NCBI RefSeq assembly: GCF_018457165.1 | Contig: NZ_JAFMNX010000001.1 | Location: 1,054,001 to 1,118,000, forward strand | Source of the DNA: Tianweitania aestuarii | Lineage (GTDB): Bacteria > Pseudomonadota > Alphaproteobacteria > Rhizobiales > Rhizobiaceae | Length of the DNA: 64,000 nt | Direction of reading: 5' to 3' | Translations under genes and position numbers: made by a program | In this document: in pieces, positions 1-6,644 of the stretch | Layout: every line of letters begins with the position of its first letter | How positions within the stretch are numbered: the first letter of the stretch is position 1 | Notes under the pieces: model-generated | Databases searched by the model: none | Told to the model about the DNA's origin: nothing | What the model saw: only the letters and a program-made list of their open reading frames with translations

Positions 1-258
1 CTGCCGCTCGGCATCGTCCATGGCGCGCAGCTTCACGACCGTGCGAACGGCCTTTTTGTCGTAGCCCCGGCCGCCGAGCTCGGCGTAAACGTCCTTCAAA
101 TCGTCGGCGAGATCCTTGCGTTCCTGTGTCAGACGCTCGATGCGCTCGATGAAGGCGCGCAGCTCGCCGGCCGCGACCGTCTGGCTGCTGTCGGTCACGT
201 CAGCGGTATCGTTCGCCGGATGCTCGCGCGGTTCCACGGTCCACGGATCGAAGCTCAC
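1..258 (-). CDS. GapR-like (DUF2312) DNA-binding protein, 3' end cut by the window
   Basis: The first 86 residues are visible from a GTG start at 258-256. After an acidic, disordered N-terminus of about 30 residues comes the family signature: AFIERIERLTQERKDLADD, then KDVYAELGGRGYDKKAVR and VVKLRAMDD. GapR-family proteins are small coiled-coil, DNA-encircling nucleoid proteins that track overtwisted DNA in alphaproteobacteria, and phage paralogs are common. The GTG start overlaps the stop of the upstream gene (255-257) as GTGA, so the two are translationally coupled. Its place in the element suggests a phage-encoded paralog, not the host copy. Function beyond DNA binding is not shown. Confidence 0.85.
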   Translation of the reverse strand, partial: MSFDPWTVEPREHPANDTADVTDSSQTVAAGELRAFIERIERLTQERKDLADDLKDVYAELGGRGYDKKAVRTVVKLRAMDDAERQ

Positions 259-779
259 GAGAACACCTCTTCGATCCGGGTCAGGACGCGGTCTAGGTCG
301 CGGTCGGTGTCGCGCTGCATTTCCAGCTCGCCGAGCGCGATGCACACGGCCTGCTTGGTCACATCGGCCGCGCGCGCGGTGTCGGTTTGGCTGAACCCGA
401 ACATCTGGTTCATGATCCAATAGGCGACACGCCGGATGCGCGAGCCTTCAAGCCCAGCGTCGGCCGCGATGCCCTTGCGGCGCGGGTCGATGTTGAGAGC
501 GCCATGCGGGTTGCCGTCGAGATAGAAGGCGGCCACAACCACGCTCATCTTGAAGGTCGACACAGGCCCGAGATCGCCGGTTTCCTTGCCGACGCTCGCC
601 TTGAACTGGCGCAGGGCATTGTTCAGCCGCGCGATCGTTGAGGGGCGCGGCGTGATCTGGCCTTGCCGGAAGCGACGGTAGCTGCGCTCGCTCAAGCCGG
701 CGGCCTGTGTGAGGTCACTGACCGGGATCTTCATCGCTGTCCGCTTCGCCTCGATCCGGGAAAAGTCCGTCGCCGTCAT
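255..779 (-). CDS. Phage helix-turn-helix protein of unknown role
   Basis: This 174-residue protein has an N-terminal Cro/CI-like helix-turn-helix at about residues 15-55 (MKIPVSDLTQAAGLSERSYR, then PRPSTIARLNNAL). The middle part is unrecognised. A second possible HTH lies near the C-terminus (FGFSQTDTARAADVTKQAV), resembling the -35-reading helix of sigma-like proteins. ATG at 779 is preferred because AAGG precedes it; a GTG at 806 would overlap the upstream gene but has no ribosome-binding site. It is coupled to the GapR-like gene downstream, so the pair probably acts together in phage control or DNA handling. Confidence 0.6.
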   Translation of the reverse strand: MTATDFSRIEAKRTAMKIPVSDLTQAAGLSERSYRRFRQGQITPRPSTIARLNNALRQFKASVGKETGDLGPVSTFKMSVVVAAFYLDGNPHGALNIDPRRKGIAADAGLEGSRIRRVAYWIMNQMFGFSQTDTARAADVTKQAVCIALGELEMQRDTDRDLDRVLTRIEEVFS

Positions 780-795
780 CAATGCTGCCTTGTTT

Positions 796-1089
796 CTAGA
801 TGGCACCGGATTGGACGCAGACGCGGAACAGGATCGCCAAGGTAGCCGAGAGTTTGCGGGCCAAGCCCGGGGAGGTCAGGGCGCGTCGATCGCCGGATAG
901 GCAGGCTTCCGCCAGTCGCATACCGTCATCGAGCCCAAAGGAGAATTCGTGATCCGCAATCGTGTCGCCGGCTTTCAGCGAGGCAACGACGATGATGCGG
1001 CTGTCAGGGGTCAGGCCGGCAATGCGGATGCGCCCGGTGTCCTTCGACACCGCGTCCGGAACCTGCACACAGACATCGAGCGACACCAT
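796..1089 (-). CDS. Hypothetical phage protein
   Basis: This is a 97-residue protein of unknown function, beginning MVSLDVCVQVPDAVSKDTG. The start at 1089 is chosen because GGAG lies 9 nt upstream; the frame stays open to an ATG at 1200 with no comparable site. The sequence looks like a compact beta-rich domain followed by a helical C-terminus (LARKLSATLAILFRVCV). It stands 16 nt before the HTH gene on the same strand and is probably co-transcribed. No family is recognised. Confidence 0.5.
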   Translation of the reverse strand: MVSLDVCVQVPDAVSKDTGRIRIAGLTPDSRIIVVASLKAGDTIADHEFSFGLDDGMRLAEACLSGDRRALTSPGLARKLSATLAILFRVCVQSGAI

Positions 1090-1152
1090 CAGGGCTTGCT
1101 CCGTCGCGTGGAATCGCTGGAGCGTGCAGGCCGGCTTGAAAGGAAGCGACCG

Positions 1153-1392
1153 ATGGACGAACTCGAACGGAATATCTTTGTCGCAGTGCTGACGATGCAA
1201 GCCTTTGCGGTTCTAGCAATGGCTGGCATGCCCCACACTGCGGACAATGTCGTCCAAGCGGTCGACTTCAAGATGAAGGGGTCCGATGAGGATCGCCGCT
1301 TGTGGCTCTCTTTGGTGCGCGAGGAGGCCGAGTCCATGTTAGCCACCGCAGCGCTTTTCTCGAAAGGTGGCCAAGACCACTCCCGACATTGA
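1153..1392 (+). CDS. Small hypothetical protein, divergent from its neighbours
   Basis: This is a 79-residue ORF starting MDELERNIFVAVLTMQAF. An AGGA ribosome-binding site lies about 8 nt before the ATG, and codon use is consistent with real coding. It contains a hydrophobic stretch at about residues 8-27 and a charged C-terminal half. The antisense frame is arginine/serine-rich and looks like a shadow. It stands alone on the plus strand between minus-strand genes, which lowers certainty. No function can be assigned. Confidence 0.45.
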   Translation: MDELERNIFVAVLTMQAFAVLAMAGMPHTADNVVQAVDFKMKGSDEDRRLWLSLVREEAESMLATAALFSKGGQDHSRH

Positions 1393-1441
1393 GCTGTAAG
1401 TTGCTCCTGGCGCAAAGCTGGCAGCTGCCATTTGCGGACGC

Positions 1442-1582
1442 TCATGCCGCCACCTGCGCCTTGCGCGCTGCTTCCAGCGCGAGCGGTGAGACGCTGAGAT
1501 ACAGCGCGAAGTAATCGCGGCGCAGCTTCTCGAAAATTGCCGCCTGTCGCGCCAGTTCGCGCGTCGTCTGGATCTCAGCCAC
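1442..1582 (-). CDS. Small hypothetical protein coupled to the XRE regulator
   Basis: This 46-residue protein starts at GTG 1582-1580, with GGAG seven nucleotides upstream, and reads VAEIQTTRELARQAAIFEKL. It is alpha-helical and amphipathic by eye, with no recognised domain. Its start overlaps the stop of the XRE-type gene (1575-1577) by 8 nt, indicating translational coupling. The overlap suggests that it modulates or partners the regulator, but that is inference. Confidence 0.5.
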   Translation of the reverse strand: MAEIQTTRELARQAAIFEKLRRDYFALYLSVSPLALEAARKAQVAA

Positions 1583-1772
1583 GATCTTTCTCCTTGATGA
1601 TCTGGTCGAGAGCCCGGCTAAGCTTGTCCATCGTCTTGACCATCGCACCGCGACGGCCGCGCTTTAGCTGGCTGTACGTGGTGGCATCGACGCCAGCTCT
1701 TGCGCAGAGGTCTTTTTGACTGACCGCTGCTTGCGTTCTCCGCTGCTCAATTTCTGAAATCACGCGAATCAC
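1575..1772 (-). CDS. Cro-like XRE helix-turn-helix regulator
   Basis: This is a 65-residue single-domain DNA-binding protein. The HTH runs from about residue 13 to 50 (AAVSQKDLCARAGVDATTY, then SQLKRGRRGAMVKTMDKLS), and the C-terminus is short and charged. Start codon GTG at 1772; the upstream ribosome-binding site is weak. It is transcribed divergently from the CI-like repressor at 1872, and the 99-bp gap is full of short dyads. This is the classical CI/Cro arrangement of temperate phages, so a Cro-like or antirepressor role is likely, though not shown. Confidence 0.75.
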   Translation of the reverse strand: MIRVISEIEQRRTQAAVSQKDLCARAGVDATTYSQLKRGRRGAMVKTMDKLSRALDQIIKEKDRG

Positions 1773-1871
1773 CTTGTCGTTTGTATTTGCATGGTGATAT
1801 GCGTCTACGCAAATTTTGCAAGTAGCGTATCAGTGTCCAGTTGTGTGAGTTCACAAATTAGCTTTCGGCGT
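1773..1871. promoter_or_regulatory. Divergent immunity control region with dyad operators
   Basis: This AT-rich gap separates the Cro-like gene from the repressor gene. Visible dyads are ATTTGC at 1785-1790 facing CGCAAAT at 1808-1814, and TGTGA at 1844-1848 facing TCACA at 1851-1855. The repressor ATG at 1872 has no clear Shine-Dalgarno sequence. The CGCAAAT/ATTTGCG half-site recurs at 2696-2721 in the promoter of the next plus-strand operon, so both promoters may be controlled by one protein. Operator function is inferred from position and symmetry. Confidence 0.55.
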
Positions 1872-2486
1872 ATGAACACGCCCAGAGCTACCAAAGATTG
1901 GATCAAGGCCGTCGCGGCCTACCTTAACCTGTCGCTTTCAGAGCTGGCGGTGAAGAGCGGTTTGTCGCCTTCCACCGTGACGCGCTACATGAACGACAAC
2001 AGCGGCAAGCTGACCATCACCGACCGAACGCTTGATGCGATCGCCGTCTTTTCCGGCGTGGCGAAAAACGTCATGCCGGGTCAGCAGGCAGTACCAGGCT
2101 TGGGTGAGGGCGAGGCGATGCCCTACGATGCGCAGGGTCCGGAGAAGCTGCCGGACTGGGTTGAAGCTGCAGTGAAAGCCGCCGTGGGAACACGCAACGG
2201 TGTTGCTGCCTGGATCGCCAAGAATTGGGCCCTCGATATGCTCGGCGTTATCCCCGGCGACGTGGTGTTGATCGACCAGAACAAGAGGCCGAAGCCCGGC
2301 GACATTGTTTGTGTGCAGCTTCGGGATCTCGCCACGGGCTCAACCGAAACCGTTTTGCGGCGGTATGATCCCCCTTACGTGACAACGCATTCGGCCAAGA
2401 GCGGTCCAAGCCGGCCGGAAGTCATCGACGACATGCGTGTGAGCGTTGTCGGTGTCGAGACCGGTTTGATCCGCCCGCGCCACTAA
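1872..2486 (+). CDS. CI/LexA-fold phage repressor lacking the usual Ser/Lys dyad
   Basis: This 204-residue protein has an N-terminal HTH at about residues 8-50 (LNLSLSELAVKSGLSPSTVT). Its C-terminal half, about residues 112-200, fits the peptidase S24 fold: ALDMLGVIPGDVVLID, KPGDIVCVQL, ETVLRRYDPPYVTT and VVGVETGLIRP. In active family members the first block carries Ser-Met and the fourth carries the catalytic Lys. Here those positions are Asp122-Met123 and Arg163-Arg164, so self-cleavage on RecA activation looks unlikely. An upstream ATG at 1791 is in frame, but 1872 matches the start of the conserved HTH. It probably sets immunity for this element. Confidence 0.75.
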   Translation: MNTPRATKDWIKAVAAYLNLSLSELAVKSGLSPSTVTRYMNDNSGKLTITDRTLDAIAVFSGVAKNVMPGQQAVPGLGEGEAMPYDAQGPEKLPDWVEAAVKAAVGTRNGVAAWIAKNWALDMLGVIPGDVVLIDQNKRPKPGDIVCVQLRDLATGSTETVLRRYDPPYVTTHSAKSGPSRPEVIDDMRVSVVGVETGLIRPRH

Positions 2487-2522
2487 GCATCTTCCTATCA
2501 GCCCTGCTGCGCCCTGCGCCGG

Positions 2523-2647
2523 AACAAACGTCCGGACGCGGGGTGCTTTCGTTTGACCTAACAAACGTCCGGACGTTTACGCATGACCGCTGCGGAACAA
2601 ACGTCCGGACGTAGCGCCGGCGCGCATCTCTAACAAACGTCCGGACG
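2523..2647. repeat. Four 16-bp direct repeats with a palindromic core (iteron or operator array)
   Basis: AACAAACGTCCGGACG occurs exactly four times, at 2523-2538, 2560-2575, 2596-2611 and 2632-2647. Start-to-start distances are 37, 36 and 36 bp. The last ten bases, CGTCCGGACG, form a perfect palindrome. Copies 1 and 3 are preceded by GG, copies 2 and 4 by CT, so the array alternates with a period of about 72 bp, close to seven helical turns. It sits between the repressor gene and the promoter of the next operon. Plausible roles are a repressor operator array or replication iterons; nothing in the sequence decides between them. Confidence 0.9.
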
Positions 2648-2695
2648 CAGATCGTGCAAACACTTTCGTCTTTCGTTTGCGCGTTAACGAGTTCA

Positions 2696-2735
2696 CGCAA
2701 ATCTCTATTTACAAATTTGCGAGGACGCATATTCT
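2696..2735 (+). promoter_or_regulatory. Putative sigma-70 promoter with an overlapping dyad for the early operon
   Basis: TTTACA at 2708-2713 and TATTCT at 2730-2735 are separated by 16 bp and lie 30 bp before the 2765 start codon. The -35 element sits inside the dyad CGCAAAT (2696-2702) / ATTTGCG (2715-2721), so a bound repressor would block it. The same half-sites occur in the divergent region at 1785-1814. Confidence 0.5.
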
Positions 2736-2764
2736 AGCCTCGAATCAACAAACGGAGACGAGGC

Positions 2765-3049
2765 ATGCTTTCGGAAGAAGTCGCCGACCTCGACGAGGTC
2801 GCCAAAGCTATCGGCCGCTCGCCCAACTGGCTGCGGCGTAACTGGTCCAAGCTCGCACAGGAAAAGGGCTTCCCCCGGAAGCTGCCATGCGGCCCGGTTT
2901 GGCCGCGGCGTCCGGTTGTCGCCTGGCTGCGCGCCGGCGGCGTCGTCACGGCCTTGGCCGAACCCACCAACGACAACACCGCCGGCGGCGATATGATCGC
3001 AACCTACAAGGAACAGCTCGCGCTGCACTACGGCGGGGGGATGGCATGA
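2765..3049 (+). CDS. Small HTH DNA-binding protein (excisionase/AlpA-like)
   Basis: This 94-residue protein begins MLSEEVADLDEVAKAIGRSP, and its first 60 residues look like a winged-helix or MerR/AlpA-type HTH (DEVAKAIGRSPNWLRRNWSK, then WPRRPVVAWL). Such short proteins in prophages usually act as excisionases or early regulators. GGAG and GAGG lie just before the ATG. It is the first gene of an operon of five small genes joined by start-stop overlaps, downstream of the repeat array. The precise role is not known. Confidence 0.6.
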   Translation: MLSEEVADLDEVAKAIGRSPNWLRRNWSKLAQEKGFPRKLPCGPVWPRRPVVAWLRAGGVVTALAEPTNDNTAGGDMIATYKEQLALHYGGGMA

Positions 3050-3267
3050 GCGAGGTAACAGAAGGCGGAGGGCCGGTCATAATGGCAAGGCTCACAACTC
3101 CGCTCCTTGACGCCATGTCTGCGGCCTTAGACGTAGCGCTTGCCGGCGAAGGATTTGAAGACACTGGCGACTTCTCTGGCATGAACCGTGCGCACTTCGA
3201 GCGCGCAGCTGAGTGGGTCCTGCAAGAAAAGCGTCGTCGTGCCGCCAAGGCGGAGGGCCGGGCATGA
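3046..3267 (+). CDS. Hypothetical phage protein
   Basis: This is a 73-residue protein with an acidic middle and a strongly basic C-terminal helix (LQEKRRRAAKAEG). The ATG at 3046 overlaps the previous stop as ATGA, which fixes the start. No domain is recognised. It is the second gene of the early operon. Confidence 0.6.
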   Translation: MSEVTEGGGPVIMARLTTPLLDAMSAALDVALAGEGFEDTGDFSGMNRAHFERAAEWVLQEKRRRAAKAEGRA

Positions 3268-3524
3268 CTCAGCTGCCAGACCCTCGCACGTTGTCGGCGC
3301 AACAGCGCCGCGCTCTTAACCTGATCTGTTCGCCGCTTCGCCTGATGCGTGCCCGCAATGGCTATGGCGCTGTGCCGAACAAGATCTCGCTCAATGTCGC
3401 CAGCTCGCTCAAGGGGCTCGGCCTCGCGCGAATGGAAAAGAACACGCAGCTCGTTCCCACCGGCGCCGGCCGCCAGGTGCAAGCCGTGATCGAGGTTCGC
3501 CGCGATCGGAGGCAGAGCGCATGA
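3264..3524 (+). CDS. Hypothetical protein, possibly winged-helix
   Basis: This 86-residue basic protein begins MTQLPDPRTLSAQQRRALNL. Residues 15-70 resemble a small winged-helix reader: helices, then VASSLKGLGLARMEKNTQLV as a possible recognition helix and wing. The ATG overlaps the preceding stop as ATGA, so it is coupled to its neighbours. The fold assignment is by eye and uncertain; no function is known. Confidence 0.55.
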   Translation: MTQLPDPRTLSAQQRRALNLICSPLRLMRARNGYGAVPNKISLNVASSLKGLGLARMEKNTQLVPTGAGRQVQAVIEVRRDRRQSA

Positions 3525-3733
3525 CCATGCTCGAGCAAGCCATGCGCGCCTTTCTGGAATGGGCAGACTTCGGCAACTTCGTCATGCTGGTCGGCATCAC
3601 CTTCCTTCTCAGCCTCGCCGTCTCCTTCATGCTGCTCGCCCAGCCGAAGCCGCGCCGCAGCGGTTTCGAACTCACCTACAAGCCCGAAACGGCTGTGCGC
3701 CTCGATCCGCTGGAGCCAGCCAATGACCACTAA
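3521..3733 (+). CDS. Small single-pass membrane protein of the element
   Basis: This 70-residue protein has one clear transmembrane helix at about residues 19-41 (FVMLVGITFLLSLAVSFMLL), followed by a positively charged tail (QPKPRRSG), which suggests the C-terminus is cytoplasmic. The ATG overlaps the preceding stop as ATGA. Small membrane proteins in phage early regions can act in superinfection exclusion or lysis timing, but nothing here shows either. Confidence 0.6.
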   Translation: MTMLEQAMRAFLEWADFGNFVMLVGITFLLSLAVSFMLLAQPKPRRSGFELTYKPETAVRLDPLEPANDH

Positions 3734-4268
3734 TGACGATGCCTTGCTTGCCGCCATGTTCGGCGAGCCGCAGGAACAGGGGCCGGTTCTCACCGAAGCC
3801 GACTTAGAAGGCGAGGTTTGGGAGCGGGCTTACGAATGGGCCGATGGCTTTTCCGACATCTATGGCTGCGACCACGTCTCCCGAGAGCGGCTTACCGTCG
3901 CCTTCGCCAGTGCGATCAAGGAAGCGAGTGCCCCGCCGCATGAAAGCTTCGACGAAACCGTGAAGCGCTTCACCACCTTCGTCTTCGCCGAAGGCGACGT
4001 GTCGATCCAGATGGTGAAAGCCCACATCAAGCAGTTCGCCGAAGCCATCCGGCCGCGCGTCGAGTTCGACGAGGCCATGATGGTGAAGATGATGGAGCGG
4101 CACAACGAAATGTCGGCCAAGATCTGTGAGCTGAAAACGCAGCTCCTATCGACTGAGATCGTCGAAGTGGTCACCGCCAATCGGCAGACCTTTACTGTTC
4201 CCGATGGGTTCGAAGCGGTCCGCGACTTGGAAGGCCGTGCGACCGGCGAGATCCGCAGACTGACCTGA
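3723..4268 (+). CDS. Hypothetical acidic phage protein
   Basis: This 181-residue acidic, largely helical protein begins MTTNDDALLAAMFGEPQEQG. Its start lies 11 nt inside the previous gene. A predicted coiled-coil-like segment lies at about residues 110-145 (MVKMMERHNEMSAKICELKT). No family is recognised. It is the last gene of the early operon, and a GC-rich hairpin follows at 4308-4344. Confidence 0.55.
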   Translation: MTTNDDALLAAMFGEPQEQGPVLTEADLEGEVWERAYEWADGFSDIYGCDHVSRERLTVAFASAIKEASAPPHESFDETVKRFTTFVFAEGDVSIQMVKAHIKQFAEAIRPRVEFDEAMMVKMMERHNEMSAKICELKTQLLSTEIVEVVTANRQTFTVPDGFEAVRDLEGRATGEIRRLT

Positions 4269-4307
4269 TCAAAGTTCCCTCTCTCCATCCTCCCAGGAGA
4301 GCGGCAC

Positions 4308-4344
4308 GGCCGGGCAGGGGTATGTATCGAGCACCCGCCCGGCC
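4308..4344 (+). terminator. GC-rich hairpin between the early operon and the integrase gene
   Basis: GGCCGGGC at 4308-4315 pairs with GCCCGGCC at 4337-4344, and GGGT/ACCC can extend the pairing inside. A pyrimidine-rich tract with several T follows. It could be a Rho-independent terminator or an attenuator before the integrase. Confidence 0.45.
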
Positions 4345-4412
4345 GCTTCTCATTTGCCATGCCGTGTTGCATGTTGCTCGATCGCACCCGGCCGCCAGCC
4401 CCGGAGATCGCA

Positions 4413-5672
4413 ATGCCTAGGAAGTCACCCCACCCACACGTCAACTGGCGCGACGGCCGCCCGCGCTTCGATCCGGCCAAGGATCTGCGCGATGCCGGCC
4501 ACAAGGGCAAGGATCTGCGCCATGAGGACGGCCGCTGGTTTACGCGCGGAGAGGCCGTCGACTGGTCTGATCGCTTCGTGAAGGAGCTGGCGGCCGCCAA
4601 GACGAAAACGCGCAAAGCTACAGGCAAGCGGCCGGTCGCGATCTACACCGTGGCCCAACTGTTCGAGGACTGGCAGCGCAGCCCGCGCTTCCAGCGGCCG
4701 CCGCCCGAGGGCTTCAAGCCAAACACGATCATCGATCTCAAATACAAGCTGAGCCTGATCGAGCGCGATCATCCGATGATCTGGAATGCACCCGTGCGCT
4801 CGCTGGAACAGCCGACGATTCGCAGCATGTTTGAAAAGCTCTGGACCGAACGCGGCCTTGCATCCGCGCGTGGTGCGGTGCTGACGCTGTCGGCCGCCAT
4901 CAGCTGGGGTCAGCTCAACGGCCGAGTGCGCGGTCTGCCGGTCAACCCGTGCTTCCGCATCCGCATGTCGAAGCCCGCACCACGCGTGCGCTTTGCCACC
5001 CGCAAGATGGTCGAAGCCTTCATCGCCGCCGCCGATCATATCGGCCGGCCGGAAGGTGGCGACATGATCGTGCTGGCGCTCTGGACCGGTCAACGGCAGA
5101 ACGATCGCATTTCACTTCAAGAGAAAGGCCTGCACAGGAACCGGCGTCTGTTCCGCCAGGCGAAGACCGGAGCGATGGTCGCAATCCTGCAAGCCCCGGA
5201 ACTGGAAGCACGCCGCGCCAAGGCTCAGGAGCGCCGCAAGGCGGTTTACGCAGAAGCGATGTTGAGAGCGACGGACAAGGAACGCCGCGCCGTCGAAGCG
5301 CTGTTCTCGCACTTCGTGCTGGATGAACAACGTTGGGTGCCGTTCTCGGGAGACCACTGGTCGCGCACCTTCGCCGAGATCCGCAAGGTGGCGGTCTCGG
5401 GTGCGAAGGACAAGGCGGGCAGGGTTGTGCTTGAGCCTTGCCCGGAATGCGAAGGCTTCTGGGATCTCGACTGGCGCGACACCTCAGTCACATGGATGGC
5501 GCTCGCCGGCGCAACCATCCCCGAGATCATCAGCGTCACCGGCCACTCGATCGAGAGCGCCACGGAAGTGCTGAAACACTATCTCGCGCGCCATCCGGAA
5601 ATGGCCGACGAGGCCATGCGCAAGATGATCACATGGTACGACGCCGGCGGCGAAACGGAGATCGGGCTTTAG
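4413..5672 (+). CDS. Tyrosine recombinase (phage-type integrase)
   Basis: This 419-residue site-specific recombinase carries out integration and excision of the element. The N-terminal part (to about residue 170) looks like arm- and core-binding domains. The catalytic half shows Arg228 in TGQRQNDRISL, Lys251 in QAKTGAMVAI, an Arg355 box (DWRDTSVTWMALAG), His378 in VTGHSIESA, and the nucleophile Tyr390 in VLKHYLARHP. ATG 4413 is preferred because GGAG lies about 7 nt upstream; the frame opens at 4359. An unusual insertion with CPECEG precedes the second Arg box. The gene points at tRNA-Pro about 830 bp away. Confidence 0.93.
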   Translation: MPRKSPHPHVNWRDGRPRFDPAKDLRDAGHKGKDLRHEDGRWFTRGEAVDWSDRFVKELAAAKTKTRKATGKRPVAIYTVAQLFEDWQRSPRFQRPPPEGFKPNTIIDLKYKLSLIERDHPMIWNAPVRSLEQPTIRSMFEKLWTERGLASARGAVLTLSAAISWGQLNGRVRGLPVNPCFRIRMSKPAPRVRFATRKMVEAFIAAADHIGRPEGGDMIVLALWTGQRQNDRISLQEKGLHRNRRLFRQAKTGAMVAILQAPELEARRAKAQERRKAVYAEAMLRATDKERRAVEALFSHFVLDEQRWVPFSGDHWSRTFAEIRKVAVSGAKDKAGRVVLEPCPECEGFWDLDWRDTSVTWMALAGATIPEIISVTGHSIESATEVLKHYLARHPEMADEAMRKMITWYDAGGETEIGL

Positions 5673-5860
5673 CCAGACGTGGATAAAGCAGCTGGCAGAT
5701 CATCTTCGCCGGCGCATCAAGAACCCTGCATTCGCAACGCTTCTGACCTTCACCGGGCCGTGATGGGAAACTTTTCAACAGCCCGTTGATCCACACTCCC
5801 GCCTGAGACAGTGTATAGGAATATATTCTAGCCTACGAACTGCCGGACTTGGGAAGAGAG

Positions 5861-6070
5861 ATGATTCAGTTTCGTTCGAACAACGCACTCCAGACGATCG
5901 ACCATGAAATTGCAGAAGCCCGCAGCCTGACCGACGCTGCACTTTTCTTGCAGGAAGAACACGAACCTTCACAGGCACAGCGCGTGCGGCGCTGCACCGT
6001 GACGATCCTCTATGTGATCATGGATAAACTGGCCCGGGTCGATCGCGCCTTGCCGGCGCTGCGGAAGTAG
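5861..6070 (+). CDS. Small hypothetical protein, probable element cargo
   Basis: This 69-residue protein begins MIQFRSNNALQTIDHEIAEA and looks wholly helical. The ATG at 5861 has a purine-rich GGAAGAGAG directly upstream. A -10-like TATTCT lies at 5824-5829. Twelve bases, ATATTCTAGCCT, are shared with the early-operon promoter (2729-2740). Lying between integrase and tRNA, it is probably part of the element. No function is recognised. Confidence 0.55.
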   Translation: MIQFRSNNALQTIDHEIAEARSLTDAALFLQEEHEPSQAQRVRRCTVTILYVIMDKLARVDRALPALRK

Positions 6071-6072
6071 CC

Positions 6073-6378
6073 CTATCCGTCGGAAGCAGCGGCGGCTAAA
6101 CGTCGAACAACATACCCAACTGACGCTGCCATCAGAAAGATCGTGCCGATGGCAAGCAAGATATAGCTGAACAACGGGCTGCCGGTCGGGAATGCAACGG
6201 CAATCCTGATTGCGGCGGCACCAGCAGCTATCAGAAGCACTACCCATGACTTGCGAGCTGCAAAGCCAGCACAAAGCGACGCCAGCAGGATGATGAGAAA
6301 TGACGGGTCTTGCAGCGAACCCACAAAGGTTCCGGAAAGGACAGTCGTAAAGATTTGGAGCGCGTTCAGCTCATTCAT
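6073..6378 (-). CDS. Small three-helix membrane protein, probable element cargo
   Basis: This 101-residue protein has three hydrophobic segments at about residues 24-44, 45-62 and 66-90. A GGGAG site precedes the ATG at 6378. Its gene converges on the 5861 gene with a 2-nt gap. Its position between the integrase and the tRNA att site makes it a likely accessory gene. Small polytopic proteins at this place sometimes alter host surface or phage resistance, but nothing in this sequence shows that. Confidence 0.55.
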   Translation of the reverse strand: MNELNALQIFTTVLSGTFVGSLQDPSFLIILLASLCAGFAARKSWVVLLIAAGAAAIRIAVAFPTGSPLFSYILLAIGTIFLMAASVGYVVRRLAAAASDG

Positions 6379-6410
6379 TGACGATCACTCCCCCTGTGCC
6401 GCCACCCTCG

Positions 6411-6477
6411 TACGGAAAGCTTTTCCGTACAACTTCCCGTATGGCTCCCGGTGTTCCGGACCCGTTCACACGGGAAG
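6411..6477. repeat. Nested inverted repeats beside tRNA-Pro (probable integrase/excisionase sites)
   Basis: Two 8-bp inverted repeats lie next to the tRNA: TACGGAAA (6411-6418) / TTTCCGTA (6422-6429), and CTTCCCGT (6433-6440) / ACGGGAAG (6470-6477). The arms share the theme CGG(G)AA. Position between element and tRNA fits an attachment-site flank, but there is no direct proof. Confidence 0.5.
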
Positions 6478-6500
6478 CTAGCTAAGTCCTTGGGAAATAA

Positions 6501-6577
<77 letters not shown>

Positions 6578-6644
6578 CCAATGCGCGTCTCCTAGAGGGC
6601 GGATCGCGCGATGGCAAGACCACGAACAGGAAAAGTGCGCATTC

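Noticed and set aside
2523-2647. Repeat array read as a CRISPR array
   Set aside because: Repeats are 16 bp with 20-bp gaps, the core is palindromic, there are only four copies and no cas gene. The size does not fit CRISPR.
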